A stretch of 64,000 bases of DNA. Origin: Caulobacter endophyticus. GTDB taxonomy: Bacteria; Pseudomonadota; Alphaproteobacteria; Caulobacterales; Caulobacteraceae. Made by a program: the position numbers and the translations under genes. Where the stretch lies: contig NZ_JARQWV010000006.1 of the NCBI RefSeq assembly GCF_029543245.1, positions 124,001 through 188,000 on the forward strand. Reading direction: 5' to 3'. Positions 25,231 to 33,894 of the stretch are shown here, in pieces; the stretch's first letter is position 1; the number at the start of each line of letters is the position of its first letter. The notes under the pieces were generated by a model. It had not been told where the DNA came from, did no database searches, and worked only from the letters and a program-made list of their open reading frames with translations.

Positions 25231-26217
25231 ATGACCGACGCCTTCACCGGATACGCGCCGCGCCGCCGGCCCAAGCCGCCGATCACCTGGCCGGCCTTCG
25301 CGATCGTCGCTCTCGCCGCTGCGGGCGGGGCCATCGCCTACGGCCAGGTCTATGGCCCGCAGTTTTCGTCCGGCTTCTCGTCAAGCGCCCTTACGGCCGC
25401 CTTCAACGCCGCGCTTATTCCGACCATCCTCGGAACGCTGGCGTTCTGGTGCCTTCTCTATTTCGGCTATGTGCGCTGGAAGCACGAGGCCCGCGGCCCG
25501 GCCTATTTCAACGGCCTGCTGGCGATCATCTTCCTCTGCCTCTTCCTCAGCCCCTTCGCCCGGCATCAGGTCGAGGTCTACAAGGCCGGCGACGTGAAGG
25601 GCATGGAAGCGGCCGTGGCCAAGGTCAATGCGCGCTCGCTCGCCGAGGAGCAGGCCGCGCGGGCCGACCTGACCAAGGCGCTGGACGCTTGCGCCCGTGA
25701 GATCCGGCTGGACCCGGAAGTGCTGCTGACGGCGGGCGACCGCCACGCCGCCCGCGAACGCATCACCGTCGCCCGCGAGGCCGCCAAGCTCTATCACGCC
25801 GGCTATCCCGAGCGCCTGGCCAAGGCCCGCGCCGCCTTCGTCGCCGCCGTCGGCCAGGCCGACGTGTCCGAAGAAGTCGCCGCCCGCAAGATCGCCACCT
25901 TCGACGACTCGGCGAAGCTCCAGGCGCATCGCAGCGCCAAGATCCAGGAGTGGGAACAGGCCCTGTTCGACGAGGCCGAGGCCGGCATCGCCGCCCTCAG
26001 CCGCTCGCCCTGGAGGCCCTATGGCGACCGCCAGCTGCTGTTCTCCAGCCGCGCCGACGGCGAGGCCTTCATCCTGGCCCAGCGCGAGGCCGGCGACCTG
26101 CGACTGAAGCTTCAGTCGCTGACGGCTGGCACGGCCGATGTGGTGATCACCGACCAGCCGCTGGTTCCCGCCCAGCACCAGCGCCGAGGCAGGCCCGTCG
26201 CCGACGTCTACGGCTAG
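25231..26217 (+). CDS. hypothetical membrane protein with long cytoplasmic or periplasmic helix region
   Basis: A 328-residue protein with three hydrophobic segments in the first 115 residues (WPAFAIVALAAAGGAIAYGQV, LIPTILGTLAFWCLLYFGYV, YFNGLLAIIFLCLFLSPFA). The rest is charged and helical (MEAAVAKVNARSLAEEQAAR and onward), probably coiled, with no known domain. The ATG at 25231 follows GGGGGA. It interrupts the usual era-recO neighbourhood and its TAG stop shares the four bases CTAG with the era stop on the other strand. Function unknown. Confidence 0.7.
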   Translation: MTDAFTGYAPRRRPKPPITWPAFAIVALAAAGGAIAYGQVYGPQFSSGFSSSALTAAFNAALIPTILGTLAFWCLLYFGYVRWKHEARGPAYFNGLLAIIFLCLFLSPFARHQVEVYKAGDVKGMEAAVAKVNARSLAEEQAARADLTKALDACAREIRLDPEVLLTAGDRHAARERITVAREAAKLYHAGYPERLAKARAAFVAAVGQADVSEEVAARKIATFDDSAKLQAHRSAKIQEWEQALFDEAEAGIAALSRSPWRPYGDRQLLFSSRADGEAFILAQREAGDLRLKLQSLTAGTADVVITDQPLVPAQHQRRGRPVADVYG

Positions 26218-27164
26218 ACGTCGAAATCGAGGCCCATGTCGCTGAACAGGCCGCGTTCCTCGGCCCAGTTCTCCTTGACCTTCACGTGAAGGAAAAGGTG
26301 GACCTTGCGGTCGAGGATGTCCTGCAGCTCCTCGCGCGAGGCCTGGCCGATCCACTTCAACACCTGGCCGCCCTTGCCCAGGACGATGGCCCGCTGGCCC
26401 TCGCGCTCGACATAGATGGTCTGCTCGATGCGCGCGCTGCCGTCGGCGCGCTCCTCGAACGAGGTGGTCTCCACCGAGGCCGCGTAGGGCAGTTCCTCGT
26501 GGACGCGCAGATAGATCTTCTCGCGGGTGATCTCTGCGGCCAGCAGGCGGGCCGGCAGGTCGGCGGTCTGGTCTTCCGGATAGAGCCAGGGGCTTTCCGG
26601 CATCATCGAAGCCAGCTTGGCGGTCAGGTCGTCGACGCCCGCGCCGGTCTCGGCGCTGATCATGAAGACGTCGGTGTAGACGCCGGTGTCGAAGAAGTCC
26701 TTGGCGACGGCCAGCAGGGTGTCGCGCTTGATGCCGTCGATCTTGTTGAGCGCCAGGATCACCTTGCGGCCGCTCTCCTTGAGCGCCTCGATGATGGTCT
26801 GGACGTCCTGCACGGCGCGGTGCTCGGCCGGGGTGGCGTTGCGAGCGCGGTCGGCCAGCTCGGCCTGCACGTCGACGAGGTGGACGGTGACCTCGGCCTC
26901 TTCCGAACCGGCCCAGGCCGAACGGACCATGGCGCGGTCGAGACGCCGCCGCGGGCTGAAGATCCCGGGGGTGTCGACGAGGACGATCTGGGTGTCGCCG
27001 GCCAGGGCGACGCCACGCACGGGGAAGCGCGTCGTCTGCACCTTCTGGGTGACGATCGAGACCTTGGCCCCGACCATGCGGTTGACCAGGGTGGACTTGC
27101 CGGCGTTCGGCGCGCCGATGATGGCGGCGAACCCGGCGCGGGTATTGGAGGTGTTTTCAGTCAT
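26214..27164 (-). CDS. era: GTPase Era
   Basis: A 316-residue ribosome-assembly GTPase that binds the 3' end of 16S rRNA. The G1 motif GAPNAGKST starts at residue 17; VDTPGIF (G3) and NKID (G4) follow. The C-terminal KH domain is seen in EREGQRAIVLGKGGQVLKWIGQASR. The ATG at 27164 gives the expected N-terminus (MTENTSNTRAGFAAIIG). The open frame continues upstream through the palindromic element but without sense. It is the last gene of the lepB-rnc-era unit, with a repeat element between rnc and era. Confidence 0.95.
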   Translation of the reverse strand: MTENTSNTRAGFAAIIGAPNAGKSTLVNRMVGAKVSIVTQKVQTTRFPVRGVALAGDTQIVLVDTPGIFSPRRRLDRAMVRSAWAGSEEAEVTVHLVDVQAELADRARNATPAEHRAVQDVQTIIEALKESGRKVILALNKIDGIKRDTLLAVAKDFFDTGVYTDVFMISAETGAGVDDLTAKLASMMPESPWLYPEDQTADLPARLLAAEITREKIYLRVHEELPYAASVETTSFEERADGSARIEQTIYVEREGQRAIVLGKGGQVLKWIGQASREELQDILDRKVHLFLHVKVKENWAEERGLFSDMGLDFDV

Positions 27165-27193
27165 TGGGCGTGCGTGTAGCACAGCAGCGCCCA

Positions 27194-27316
27194 AAATCCT
27201 CCCCCTGAAGGGGGAAGTGTCGCCAGAGGCGACGGAGGGGGAAGCATCTTCCGCCTCAGCAACCGCTGCCCCCTCCGACCGCTTCGCGGCCACCTCCCCC
27301 ATCAGGGGGAGGATTT
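27194..27316. repeat. complete family A palindromic element between rnc and era
   Basis: Ends are perfect 15-bp inverted repeats: AAATCCTCCCCCTGA at 27194-27208 and its complement at 27302-27316. The last base is also part of the rnc stop codon, so the element sits exactly at the end of rnc. The interior contains two smaller palindromes around GTCGCCAGAGGCGAC and GACCGCTTCGCGGCC. Confidence 0.85.
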
Positions 27317-28020
27317 CAGCCCGCCACCCGCTCAAGCAGCGCCTTGGCGGCGGCCTTCTCGGCCTCCTGGCGGGACTTGCCCTTGGCGATGGCCGGATCG
27401 ACGTCCTTGACGCTTACCTCGACGGTGAACTCCGGCGCATGGTCGGGGCCCGTGCGGTCGAGCACGCGATAGCTCGGCAGCGGCCGACCCTTGCTCTGGG
27501 CCCATTCCTGCAGGGCGGTCTTGGGATCGCGCGGACGCCCCTGCCCGGCCCGATCGAACTCCTCCGACCACAGGTCGAGGAACACTCTGCGGGCCAGCTC
27601 CAGCCCGCCGTCCTGATAGAGGGCGGCCATCAAGGCCTCGCAGGCGCCGGCCAGGATCGATTCCGTCTCGCGGCCGCCGATCTTGCTCGACGAGGCCGAC
27701 AGGCGCAGCGCCGGACCAAGGTCGGCGCCCTTGGCCACCCGGGCGCAGGTCTCGCGGCTGACCAGGGCGTTGAGGCGCGGAGCGAGCTCGCCCTCCTTGG
27801 CCTTGGGGAAGCGCTCGGAAAGCGCCTCGGCGGCCAGGAGACCCAGCACCCGGTCGCCGATGAACTCCAGCACCTCGTTGTCGCGCACCTTGGCCTTGGC
27901 GCCGTCGCCGACGCTGGCGTGGGTCAGCGCCCGCTCGAGCAGTTCACGGTCCTCGAACCGGTGACCGATCCGGCGCTCCAGGTCGCCGACGGCGGCGACC
28001 CGTCTGTCCTTCACGGCCAT
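27316..28020 (-). CDS. rnc: ribonuclease III
   Basis: A 234-residue double-strand-specific endoribonuclease that processes rRNA precursors and some mRNAs. The signature motif [20 protein letters not shown] begins at residue 48, with catalytic acidic residues E52, D56 and the later [15 protein letters not shown]. The C-terminal double-stranded RNA-binding domain covers residues about 160-232 ([30 protein letters not shown]). The start lies four bases after the lepB stop, so the two are co-translated. A repeat element abuts the stop codon. Confidence 0.96.
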   Translation of the reverse strand: MAVKDRRVAAVGDLERRIGHRFEDRELLERALTHASVGDGAKAKVRDNEVLEFIGDRVLGLLAAEALSERFPKAKEGELAPRLNALVSRETCARVAKGADLGPALRLSASSSKIGGRETESILAGACEALMAALYQDGGLELARRVFLDLWSEEFDRAGQGRPRDPKTALQEWAQSKGRPLPSYRVLDRTGPDHAPEFTVEVSVKDVDPAIAKGKSRQEAEKAAAKALLERVAG

Positions 28021-28024
28021 GATC

Positions 28025-28882
28025 TTACTTCAGCACGCGGAAGAAGCGGCTCGGGCGCGCGTCCATGAACCAGGTCCACGGTTTGAACAGGTGCGCATCG
28101 GCGTTCCACGACAGCAGGATGATCTGCGCCTTGCCGACCAGGTTTTCGGCCGGGACGAAGCCCACGCCGATGGCGTCGCCGGTGTACTGGTCGTTCTCGT
28201 AGTTCCACTTGCAGGTTCCCGAGTCCGTCTTGAACGGCGAGATGCCCGGGTTGAAGCGGCTGTCGGCCGAGTTGTCGCGGTTGTCGCCCATGAAGAAGTA
28301 GCAGCCTTCCGGAACCTCGTAGACGCCGGTGTTGTCGCCCTGCGTGTCCGGGCCCGCGTCGGCCTGGGTCAGGTAGGTGCGGCCCTCGGGCGTGGTTTCC
28401 TGGATGCGCTTCATCGGCTGGGTGAAGCCGTAGCCGCTGTCGACCAGCACGTCGGCCTGCTCCTGGCGCTTGACGGCCTGGCCGTTGATGTAGAGCGCAC
28501 CGCCGCGGACCTGGATCTTGTCGCCAGGCAGGCCGACCAGGCGCTTGATGTAGTCGACATGGCCGTCGCGCGGCAGCTTGAAGACGATGATGTCGCCCCG
28601 CTTGGGCGCCGAACCGAAGATCCGGCCCTTGAACAGCGGCGGGCTGAACGGGATCGAGTGCTTCGAGTAGCCGTACGAGAACTTCGAGACGATGATGTAG
28701 TCGCCCTGATAGAGGTTGGGCTCCATCGAGGCCGACGGTATCGTGAACGGCTGGAACAGCAGCACGCGCAGCACCAGGGCGATGCCCAGCGCATAGGCCA
28801 CGGTCTTTACGATCTCGATGAATTCGTTGACGGCGCCGCCCTTTTCTTCTTCGGGAGGCGTGGTCTCGACGGCTTCGGTCAT
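28025..28882 (-). CDS. lepB: signal peptidase I
   Basis: A 285-residue membrane protease that cleaves signal peptides of exported proteins. One membrane helix is seen at residues about 26-45 ([16 protein letters not shown]). The catalytic serine is S52 (IPSASMEP) and the lysine K113 ([13 protein letters not shown]). Box E is [11 protein letters not shown]. It is first in the lepB-rnc-era unit. In many alphaproteobacteria acpS lies directly upstream; here a divergent S41 peptidase gene and a lipoprotein gene separate them, so lepB has its own promoter in the 210-bp gap 28883-29092. Confidence 0.95.
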   Translation of the reverse strand: MTEAVETTPPEEEKGGAVNEFIEIVKTVAYALGIALVLRVLLFQPFTIPSASMEPNLYQGDYIIVSKFSYGYSKHSIPFSPPLFKGRIFGSAPKRGDIIVFKLPRDGHVDYIKRLVGLPGDKIQVRGGALYINGQAVKRQEQADVLVDSGYGFTQPMKRIQETTPEGRTYLTQADAGPDTQGDNTGVYEVPEGCYFFMGDNRDNSADSRFNPGISPFKTDSGTCKWNYENDQYTGDAIGVGFVPAENLVGKAQIILLSWNADAHLFKPWTWFMDARPSRFFRVLK

Positions 28883-29092
28883 GCGCGCGGGGCTCTTTGC
28901 GAATGGGGGTCGGGCGAGCCCGACAGGTCTTGCTAGACGCGGTTGTCGTCGCGGGCAAGCACCGCCGGCGATAGTGACGCTTCGTGGCGCCCGTTTGGCG
29001 CCGAGCGTCCGGCTCGCCTTAAAGATTATTCATTGGCCGCCGGGTTTGGCGAATGCTGTTCTCCCAGCGCTGTTTTCGCCAGGACGCCGCCG

Positions 29093-30403
29093 ATGCGCTC
29101 GCTCGCCCCGCTGTTCATCCTCACCGTCGGCCTGATGGCGGCCTGGCAGGCCAGGTCCGCCGAGGTCGCGCCCCGCCCGGTGGTCGAGGGCGTGGCCCAG
29201 GCGATCGCCGATAACTACTACGACGCCGCCAAGGGCGCGGCGGTCGCGGCGCAACTGCGGACCGAGGCCGCCAAGGGAAATTACGACCGCCTGACCGACC
29301 CGCGCGACCTGGCCACCACGCTGAGCGAGCGCCTGCGGCCTCTGGACCATCATTTCAACGTCTCATGGTCGGCCGAGCCGGCGCCCGCCCCGCGCGCCGC
29401 GCCCGGTCCGTCGGCGGTGGCCGCATCCGGCCTGCCGCGCATGGATCCAATCAAGCGCGCCAACTACGGGATCCGCCGGGTCGAGATCCTGAACGGCAAT
29501 CTCGGCTACATCGACATGCGGATGTTCGCCCACTTCGAGTTCGGCCAGCCCGACGCCCCGGCCCGCAAGGCCATCGAGGCGGCGCTCCAGACCGTGGCCA
29601 ACACAGACGCGGTGATCATCGACCTGCGCGACAACGGCGGCGGCTCGCCGGCCATGGTCGGCTATCTGACCAGCGCCTTCACGCCCAAGGGCGCCGACAT
29701 CTACAATACCTTCAAGGGCCGCGAGGGCGACCGCAGCGAGGCCCCCGTGGACTGGTATCCGGCCCCGCGTCTCGAAACCCCGCTCTACGTGCTGATCAGC
29801 GGCCGCACCGGCTCGGCGGCCGAGGCCCTGGCCTACACGCTGAAGAACGCCAAGCGGGCGGTGATCGTCGGCGAGGCCAGCGGCGGCGCGGCCAATCCGG
29901 GCGGTCCCGTACAGGTGGCCGGCGGCTTCTCGATCTTCGTCTCCAACGGCTCGCCGGTCAGCCCCATCACCAAGACCAACTGGGAAGGCGACGGGGTGCA
30001 GCCCGACGTCGCCGTTCCCGCCGCCAAGGCGTTGGACACCGCCCGCGCCCTGGCGCTGGAAACCGTACTGAAGACCGCCACCGGCCCCGCCGCCCAGGAC
30101 GCCCGCTGGGCGCTGGAGAGCCTGCGCGCCGAAGCCGCGCCGCCGGCGACCAGGCCGCTGGCCGACTATCTGGGAGCCTATGGCGCGGTCGAGATCGTGC
30201 AGGTCGACGGGCGCTTGGCCATGAAGCGCGGCCGCCGGCCGCTGACCGTGCTGCTGCCGCTGGGCGGCGAGACCTTCGCGGTGGCCGGCGAGTCGGGACG
30301 CCGGGTGGTGTTCGAGCGCGACGCCAAGGGCGCGGTCAGCGCCTTCGAGGCGATCGGCTACGAAGGCGGCGGCTCGCGTTTCCGGCGAAGCGCCGCCAGC
30401 TAG
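29093..30403 (+). CDS. secreted S41-family peptidase
   Basis: A 436-residue protein with a signal peptide (LAPLFILTVGLMAAWQARSA). The tail-specific protease domain is seen in GYIDMRMFAHFEF, AVIIDLRDNGGGSPAMVGYL and ISGRTGSAAEALAYTLKNAKRAVIVGEASGGAANPGG, where TGSAAE carries the nucleophilic serine of the family. There is no PDZ domain, as in the IRBP-like branch. A C-terminal beta-rich region (LGAYGAVEIVQVDGRLAMKR) may bind substrate. AGGA lies eight bases before the ATG. The gene is divergent from lepB, and its stop shares CTAG with the convergent lipoprotein gene. Confidence 0.85.
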   Translation: MRSLAPLFILTVGLMAAWQARSAEVAPRPVVEGVAQAIADNYYDAAKGAAVAAQLRTEAAKGNYDRLTDPRDLATTLSERLRPLDHHFNVSWSAEPAPAPRAAPGPSAVAASGLPRMDPIKRANYGIRRVEILNGNLGYIDMRMFAHFEFGQPDAPARKAIEAALQTVANTDAVIIDLRDNGGGSPAMVGYLTSAFTPKGADIYNTFKGREGDRSEAPVDWYPAPRLETPLYVLISGRTGSAAEALAYTLKNAKRAVIVGEASGGAANPGGPVQVAGGFSIFVSNGSPVSPITKTNWEGDGVQPDVAVPAAKALDTARALALETVLKTATGPAAQDARWALESLRAEAAPPATRPLADYLGAYGAVEIVQVDGRLAMKRGRRPLTVLLPLGGETFAVAGESGRRVVFERDAKGAVSAFEAIGYEGGGSRFRRSAAS

Positions 30404-30972
30404 CGCCCGGCAAGATCCGGCGGCGGGGCCTCCCGCTCGCCGCAATGAGCAAGCAGACGATCGATCAGGGCCGCCGGCGGCGCCTTGTAGCTGCGGTGAT
30501 CAAAGTTGCGCCCGGGCTCGCTTTCGAACGCCATGCGTGTCGCCAGCCTCGGCCCGGTCAGCATCGCCCGAAGTTCAGCCGGCGATATCTTCAGCTGAAA
30601 CCGAGCGCGGATCGAAAAGCCATTGCTCCGCCATGACGGCTTGGTCATTCGATCCCGCTCGCCATCGCCAAGCCCGACTGCGACGGGAACTACGCCGCCG
30701 ACATCGACGGGCACGTCCAGCCCGTCGGCGCGAAAGTAGACGAGGTCGTCCTTCAGGCAGAAGATTTCCAACTCGGCCGGGGTGATAAACCCGTCCTCCC
30801 GAACGACCATCAGGGCGCCGTCACGCTCGTCCCAGTAACGCTTGTCGCCATCGGTGGAGACGCCGAACAGCACGGCGTCTCGCGGCGGCGGAAGCGGCGT
30901 GAAGTCGGCGCGGCCGGCGCACCCATACAGGGCAAGAACCAGGACCAGGCTTCCGACGCCGCCAGCCCTCAT
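30400..30972 (-). CDS. hypothetical lipoprotein coupled to acpS
   Basis: A 190-residue protein with a lipoprotein signal: hydrophobic [15 protein letters not shown] with lipidation at C18. The mature part has a beta-rich region ([40 protein letters not shown]) and no family I recognise. Its ATG overlaps the acpS stop codon as ATGA, so it is translated with acpS although acpS is a cytoplasmic enzyme. Probably anchored to the outer membrane, since the residue after the cysteine is alanine, not aspartate. Confidence 0.7.
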   Translation of the reverse strand: MRAGGVGSLVLVLALYGCAGRADFTPLPPPRDAVLFGVSTDGDKRYWDERDGALMVVREDGFITPAELEIFCLKDDLVYFRADGLDVPVDVGGVVPVAVGLGDGERDRMTKPSWRSNGFSIRARFQLKISPAELRAMLTGPRLATRMAFESEPGRNFDHRSYKAPPAALIDRLLAHCGEREAPPPDLAGR

Positions 30973-31370
30973 GCCGCCGGCACGGCCTCGATGATCACGA
31001 AGGCCTGGGCATAGGGGTGGTCGTCAGTCAGCGACAGGTGGATCACCGGGACCATGCCCTCGGGGATCAGTTGCGCCAGCTTGGACGCCGCACCGCCGGT
31101 CAGGGCCATGGTCGGCTTGCCCGACGGCAGGTTCACGACGCCCATGTCGCCCAGGTGCACGCCCTGCTTGAGGCCGGTGCCCAGGGCCTTGGAACAGGCT
31201 TCCTTTGCAGCGAAGCGCTTGGCGTAGCTGGAGGCGCGGTCGGGCTTGCGCTCGGACCGCTTGCGCTCGATCTCGGTGAAGACCTTGTTGGTGAAGCGCT
31301 CGCCGAACCGTTCGAGGGTCTTCTCGATCCGGCGGATGTCGCTGAGGTCCGAACCGATGCCGATGATCAC
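30969..31370 (-). CDS. acpS: holo-[acyl-carrier-protein] synthase
   Basis: A 133-residue phosphopantetheinyl transferase that activates acyl carrier protein for fatty acid synthesis. Motifs are [20 protein letters not shown] with the metal-binding aspartate, [16 protein letters not shown] and [18 protein letters not shown]. The start is GTG at 31370, overlapping the pdxJ stop as GTGA. It is the third gene of the pyrE-pdxJ-acpS unit, a gene order common in alphaproteobacteria. Confidence 0.94.
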   Translation of the reverse strand: MIIGIGSDLSDIRRIEKTLERFGERFTNKVFTEIERKRSERKPDRASSYAKRFAAKEACSKALGTGLKQGVHLGDMGVVNLPSGKPTMALTGGAASKLAQLIPEGMVPVIHLSLTDDHPYAQAFVIIEAVPAA

Positions 31371-32122
31371 GCCGCGCTCTCCAGTCTCGCCGCGTCCATC
31401 AAGGTCCGCATCCGAAGGATCGCCTGAGGCAGGCCGACGAAGATCGCCTCGCCGATCAGGAAGTGGCCGATGTTGAGCTCGACGATCTGCGGGATCGCCG
31501 CCACCGGCTTGACCGTGGCGTAGTCGATGCCGTGACCCGCGTGGACCTCCAGGCCCAGCGAGGCGGCGAAGGCAGCGCCCGACTTCAGGCGGTCGAGGAT
31601 CGCCGCGGCGCGCTCGGTCTCGCCGGCGCGGGCGGCGTCGCAATAGGCGCCGGTGTGCAGCTCGACGACCTGGGCGCCGACGTCTGCGGACGCCTGGATC
31701 TGGGCGTGGTCGGGCTCGATGAACAGCGACACCCGCGCGCCGACGGTGCGCAGGCGCCCCGTCGCGTCGGCGATGCGGTTGGCGCCCTTCACGACGTCGA
31801 GGCCGCCCTCGGTGGTCACTTCCTCGCGCCGCTCGGGCACCAGGCAGGCCGCGTGCGGCTTGGCGTTCATGGCGATGCCGACCATCTCGTCAGTGACCGC
31901 CATCTCGAAGTTCAGCGGCTTGCCGCGCTTGAGGCAGAGGTCGGTGAGGACGGCGATGTCGGCGTCGCTGATGTGACGGCGGTCCTCGCGCAGATGCGCG
32001 GTGATGCCGTCAGCGCCGGCCGCCAGGGCCAGCTCGGCGGCGCGCACCGGCTCGGGATAGCTCGATCCGCGTGCGTTGCGGATCGTGGCCACGTGGTCGA
32101 TGTTGACGCCGAGCCGGAGCAT
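31367..32122 (-). CDS. pdxJ: pyridoxine 5'-phosphate synthase
   Basis: A 251-residue TIM-barrel enzyme that condenses 1-deoxyxylulose 5-phosphate with 3-amino-2-oxopropyl phosphate to make pyridoxine 5'-phosphate. Characteristic segments are [44 protein letters not shown] and HAGHGIDY. The ATG at 32122 gives the family's usual N-terminus, four residues before VNIDHVA. It lies five bases downstream of pyrE and overlaps acpS. Confidence 0.96.
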   Translation of the reverse strand: MLRLGVNIDHVATIRNARGSSYPEPVRAAELALAAGADGITAHLREDRRHISDADIAVLTDLCLKRGKPLNFEMAVTDEMVGIAMNAKPHAACLVPERREEVTTEGGLDVVKGANRIADATGRLRTVGARVSLFIEPDHAQIQASADVGAQVVELHTGAYCDAARAGETERAAAILDRLKSGAAFAASLGLEVHAGHGIDYATVKPVAAIPQIVELNIGHFLIGEAIFVGLPQAILRMRTLMDAARLESAA

Positions 32123-32127
32123 GGGGC

Positions 32128-32712
32128 TCAGCCCTTCAGCCGGCGGCTGCCCGGATCCTCGATCGGGATCGCGGCCAGTTCGGGCGGCAGGGCGTCGGCC
32201 GGATAGGCCGGCACTTCCAGGCTGGCCAGCGCGATCAGGGGCACGCCGACATCGGCCTTGCCGCCCGAGCGGTCGACGATGCAGGCCGCCGCGACGACGT
32301 CGCCGCCGGCGTCCTTGATCGCCTGGATGCATTCGCGCGACGACAGGCCCGTGGTGACGATGTCCTCGACCATCACGACCTTCTGCCCCGGCTCGATGTG
32401 GAAGCCGCGACGGAACTTGAAGCCGCCGCCCTCGCGCTCGACATAGATCGACGGCACGTTCAGGTGACGGGCGGTCTCGTAGCCGGGGATGATGCCGCCG
32501 ACGGCGGGCGAAACCGCCACGTCGACATGGCCCACTGTGGCCACGATCTTGTCGGCCAGGGCCTTGCACAGGCGTTCGCAGCGCTCGGGCCGCATGAACA
32601 CTAGGTTCTTCTGCAGGAACACCGGGCTGTGCAGGCCGCTGGAGAGCACGAAGTGGCCTTCGCGCAGGGCGCCGGCGGCGCGGAATTCTTCGAGGACGTC
32701 GTCGTTGGTCAT
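32128..32712 (-). CDS. pyrE: orotate phosphoribosyltransferase
   Basis: A 194-residue enzyme of pyrimidine synthesis that joins orotate to phosphoribosyl pyrophosphate. The PRPP-binding motif is [11 protein letters not shown], and upstream elements include [18 protein letters not shown] and [14 protein letters not shown]. It is first in the pyrE-pdxJ-acpS unit. A 67-bp gap separates it from the divergent Nudix gene and should contain promoters for both. Confidence 0.96.
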   Translation of the reverse strand: MTNDDVLEEFRAAGALREGHFVLSSGLHSPVFLQKNLVFMRPERCERLCKALADKIVATVGHVDVAVSPAVGGIIPGYETARHLNVPSIYVEREGGGFKFRRGFHIEPGQKVVMVEDIVTTGLSSRECIQAIKDAGGDVVAAACIVDRSGGKADVGVPLIALASLEVPAYPADALPPELAAIPIEDPGSRRLKG

Positions 32713-32779
32713 GAGGCGTGGATATAGACCAGCGCGGCGAGTCTACAAACCGCTCTCAAAGGGGCGTAGGACAGCGCCC

Positions 32780-33190
32780 ATGAACGACTCCCCTCCCCGC
32801 CCTCGTGTCGGCTGCGGCGCGGCCATCATCGACGGCCAGGGCCGCATCCTGCTGGTCCAGCGCCGCCGCCAGCCGGAAGCCGGCCATTGGGGCCAGCCGG
32901 GCGGCAAGCTCGACTGGGGCGAGCCCGGCCGAACCTGCGCCGAGCGCGAGATCCGCGAGGAACTGGGCATCGAGATCGTCGCCGGCGCGGTGCTCGCCGT
33001 CACCGACATGATAACGGCCGACAGCCACTGGCTGGCCGTCACCTATCGCGCCGACGGCTGCGTGGGCGAGCCCGCGATCCAGGAGCCCGAAGCCCTCGCC
33101 GACTGGGGCTGGTTTGCGTTGGACGCTTTGCCCTCGCCCCTGACCCAGGCGACGCAGGACGCCGTGGCGGCCCTGCGCGGCGCGGGCTGA
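32780..33190 (+). CDS. Nudix hydrolase
   Basis: A 136-residue Nudix protein. The Nudix box is complete: G-x5-E-x7-REIREELGI in GGKLDWGEPGRTC-AEREIREELGIE. The N-terminus (RPRVGCGAAIIDGQGRILLV) and the pattern VTDMITADSHWLAVTYRA resemble the MutT/ADP-ribose group and dihydroneopterin triphosphate type enzymes, but the exact nucleotide substrate is not clear. The ATG at 32780 follows AGGACAGCGCC. Confidence 0.88.
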   Translation: MNDSPPRPRVGCGAAIIDGQGRILLVQRRRQPEAGHWGQPGGKLDWGEPGRTCAEREIREELGIEIVAGAVLAVTDMITADSHWLAVTYRADGCVGEPAIQEPEALADWGWFALDALPSPLTQATQDAVAALRGAG

Positions 33191-33268
33191 ACTTTTTTCG
33201 GCGGGCCGCGTCACACGCGCGGACCTCGCCTCGTCATGGCGGCGCAACCCTCTCAAAGGAGACCCGCC

Positions 33269-33721
33269 ATGACCGCCAAGCTGGATCCCTTCGCCGCCGC
33301 TCCCTCCGTGATGAAGTCGTGGTTCACCGCCTCGACCGTCATCGCCGCCAGCCTGGAGCCGAGCCTGATCGAACTGGTCAAGATCCGCGCCTCGCAGATC
33401 AACGCCTGCGCCAACTGCATCAACATGCACACGCACGAGGCCCGCGCCCAGGGCGAGACCGAGCAGCGCATCTACCTGCTGTCGGCCTGGCGCGAGGCCC
33501 CCTGCTACACGCCCCGCGAACGCGCCGCCCTGGCCTGGACCGAGGCCCTGACCCGTCTGTCGGAAGGCCACACGCACGAGGCCGCCCACGCCGATCTCGC
33601 GGCCCAGTTCAGCGAAGAAGAGCAGGTCAAGCTGACCCTGATGATCAACGTCATCAACGGCTGGAACCGCCTGGCGGTGGGCTTTGGCCTCTGGATCGAG
33701 CAGCCGGCGAAGGCGGCTTGA
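33269..33721 (+). CDS. carboxymuconolactone decarboxylase / AhpD-like alkylhydroperoxidase
   Basis: A 150-residue helical protein with the peroxidatic motif C47-x2-C50-x3-H54 (ACANCINMHTHEAR), as in AhpD-family proteins that reduce peroxides or serve redox roles. It also has the conserved ELVKIRASQIN helix and MINVINGWNRLAVGFGL at the end. AAAGGAGA gives a strong ribosome site seven bases before the ATG at 33269. It converges on rel across a repeat element that fills the entire gap. Confidence 0.9.
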   Translation: MTAKLDPFAAAPSVMKSWFTASTVIAASLEPSLIELVKIRASQINACANCINMHTHEARAQGETEQRIYLLSAWREAPCYTPRERAALAWTEALTRLSEGHTHEAAHADLAAQFSEEEQVKLTLMINVINGWNRLAVGFGLWIEQPAKAA

Positions 33722-33723
33722 AC

Positions 33724-33894
33724 AACCCTTCTCCCATAGGGAGAAGGAGGGGCCCGCGCCGCAGGCGCGGGAGGATGAGGGGTTACGAGGTCGGCCGACT
33801 TGCCGACGCAGTCCAGGGCAATGCGGTGAGGGCTTAACCCCTCACCCTCCCATGCTTCGCATGGGCCCCTCCCTCTCCCTATGGGAGAGGTTTT
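33724..33894. repeat. large palindromic element filling the gap before rel
   Basis: The left end AACCCTTCTCCCATAGGGAG matches the inverse of the right end, CTCCCTATGGGAGAGGTTTT, with two changes. Internal hairpins GCCCGCGCCGCAGGCGCGGG and CCCATGCTTCGCATGGG are present. It starts three bases after one stop codon and ends directly before the rel stop codon (33895). This is related to, but different in sequence from, the family A elements. Confidence 0.8.

Noticed and set aside
24198..25334. 378-residue version of the arylamine acetyltransferase
   Set aside because: The first 87 residues have no NAT features, while TTG 25073 has a strong ribosome site and gives the family length.
27165..27335. 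Upstream extension of era through the palindromic element
   Set aside because: The added residues are only the translation of the repeat; ATG 27164 gives the normal Era N-terminus.
28995..29020. Possible CtrA site (TTAAAGATTATTCATT) before the S41 peptidase gene
   Set aside because: The second half reads TCAT, so only half of the consensus is present.
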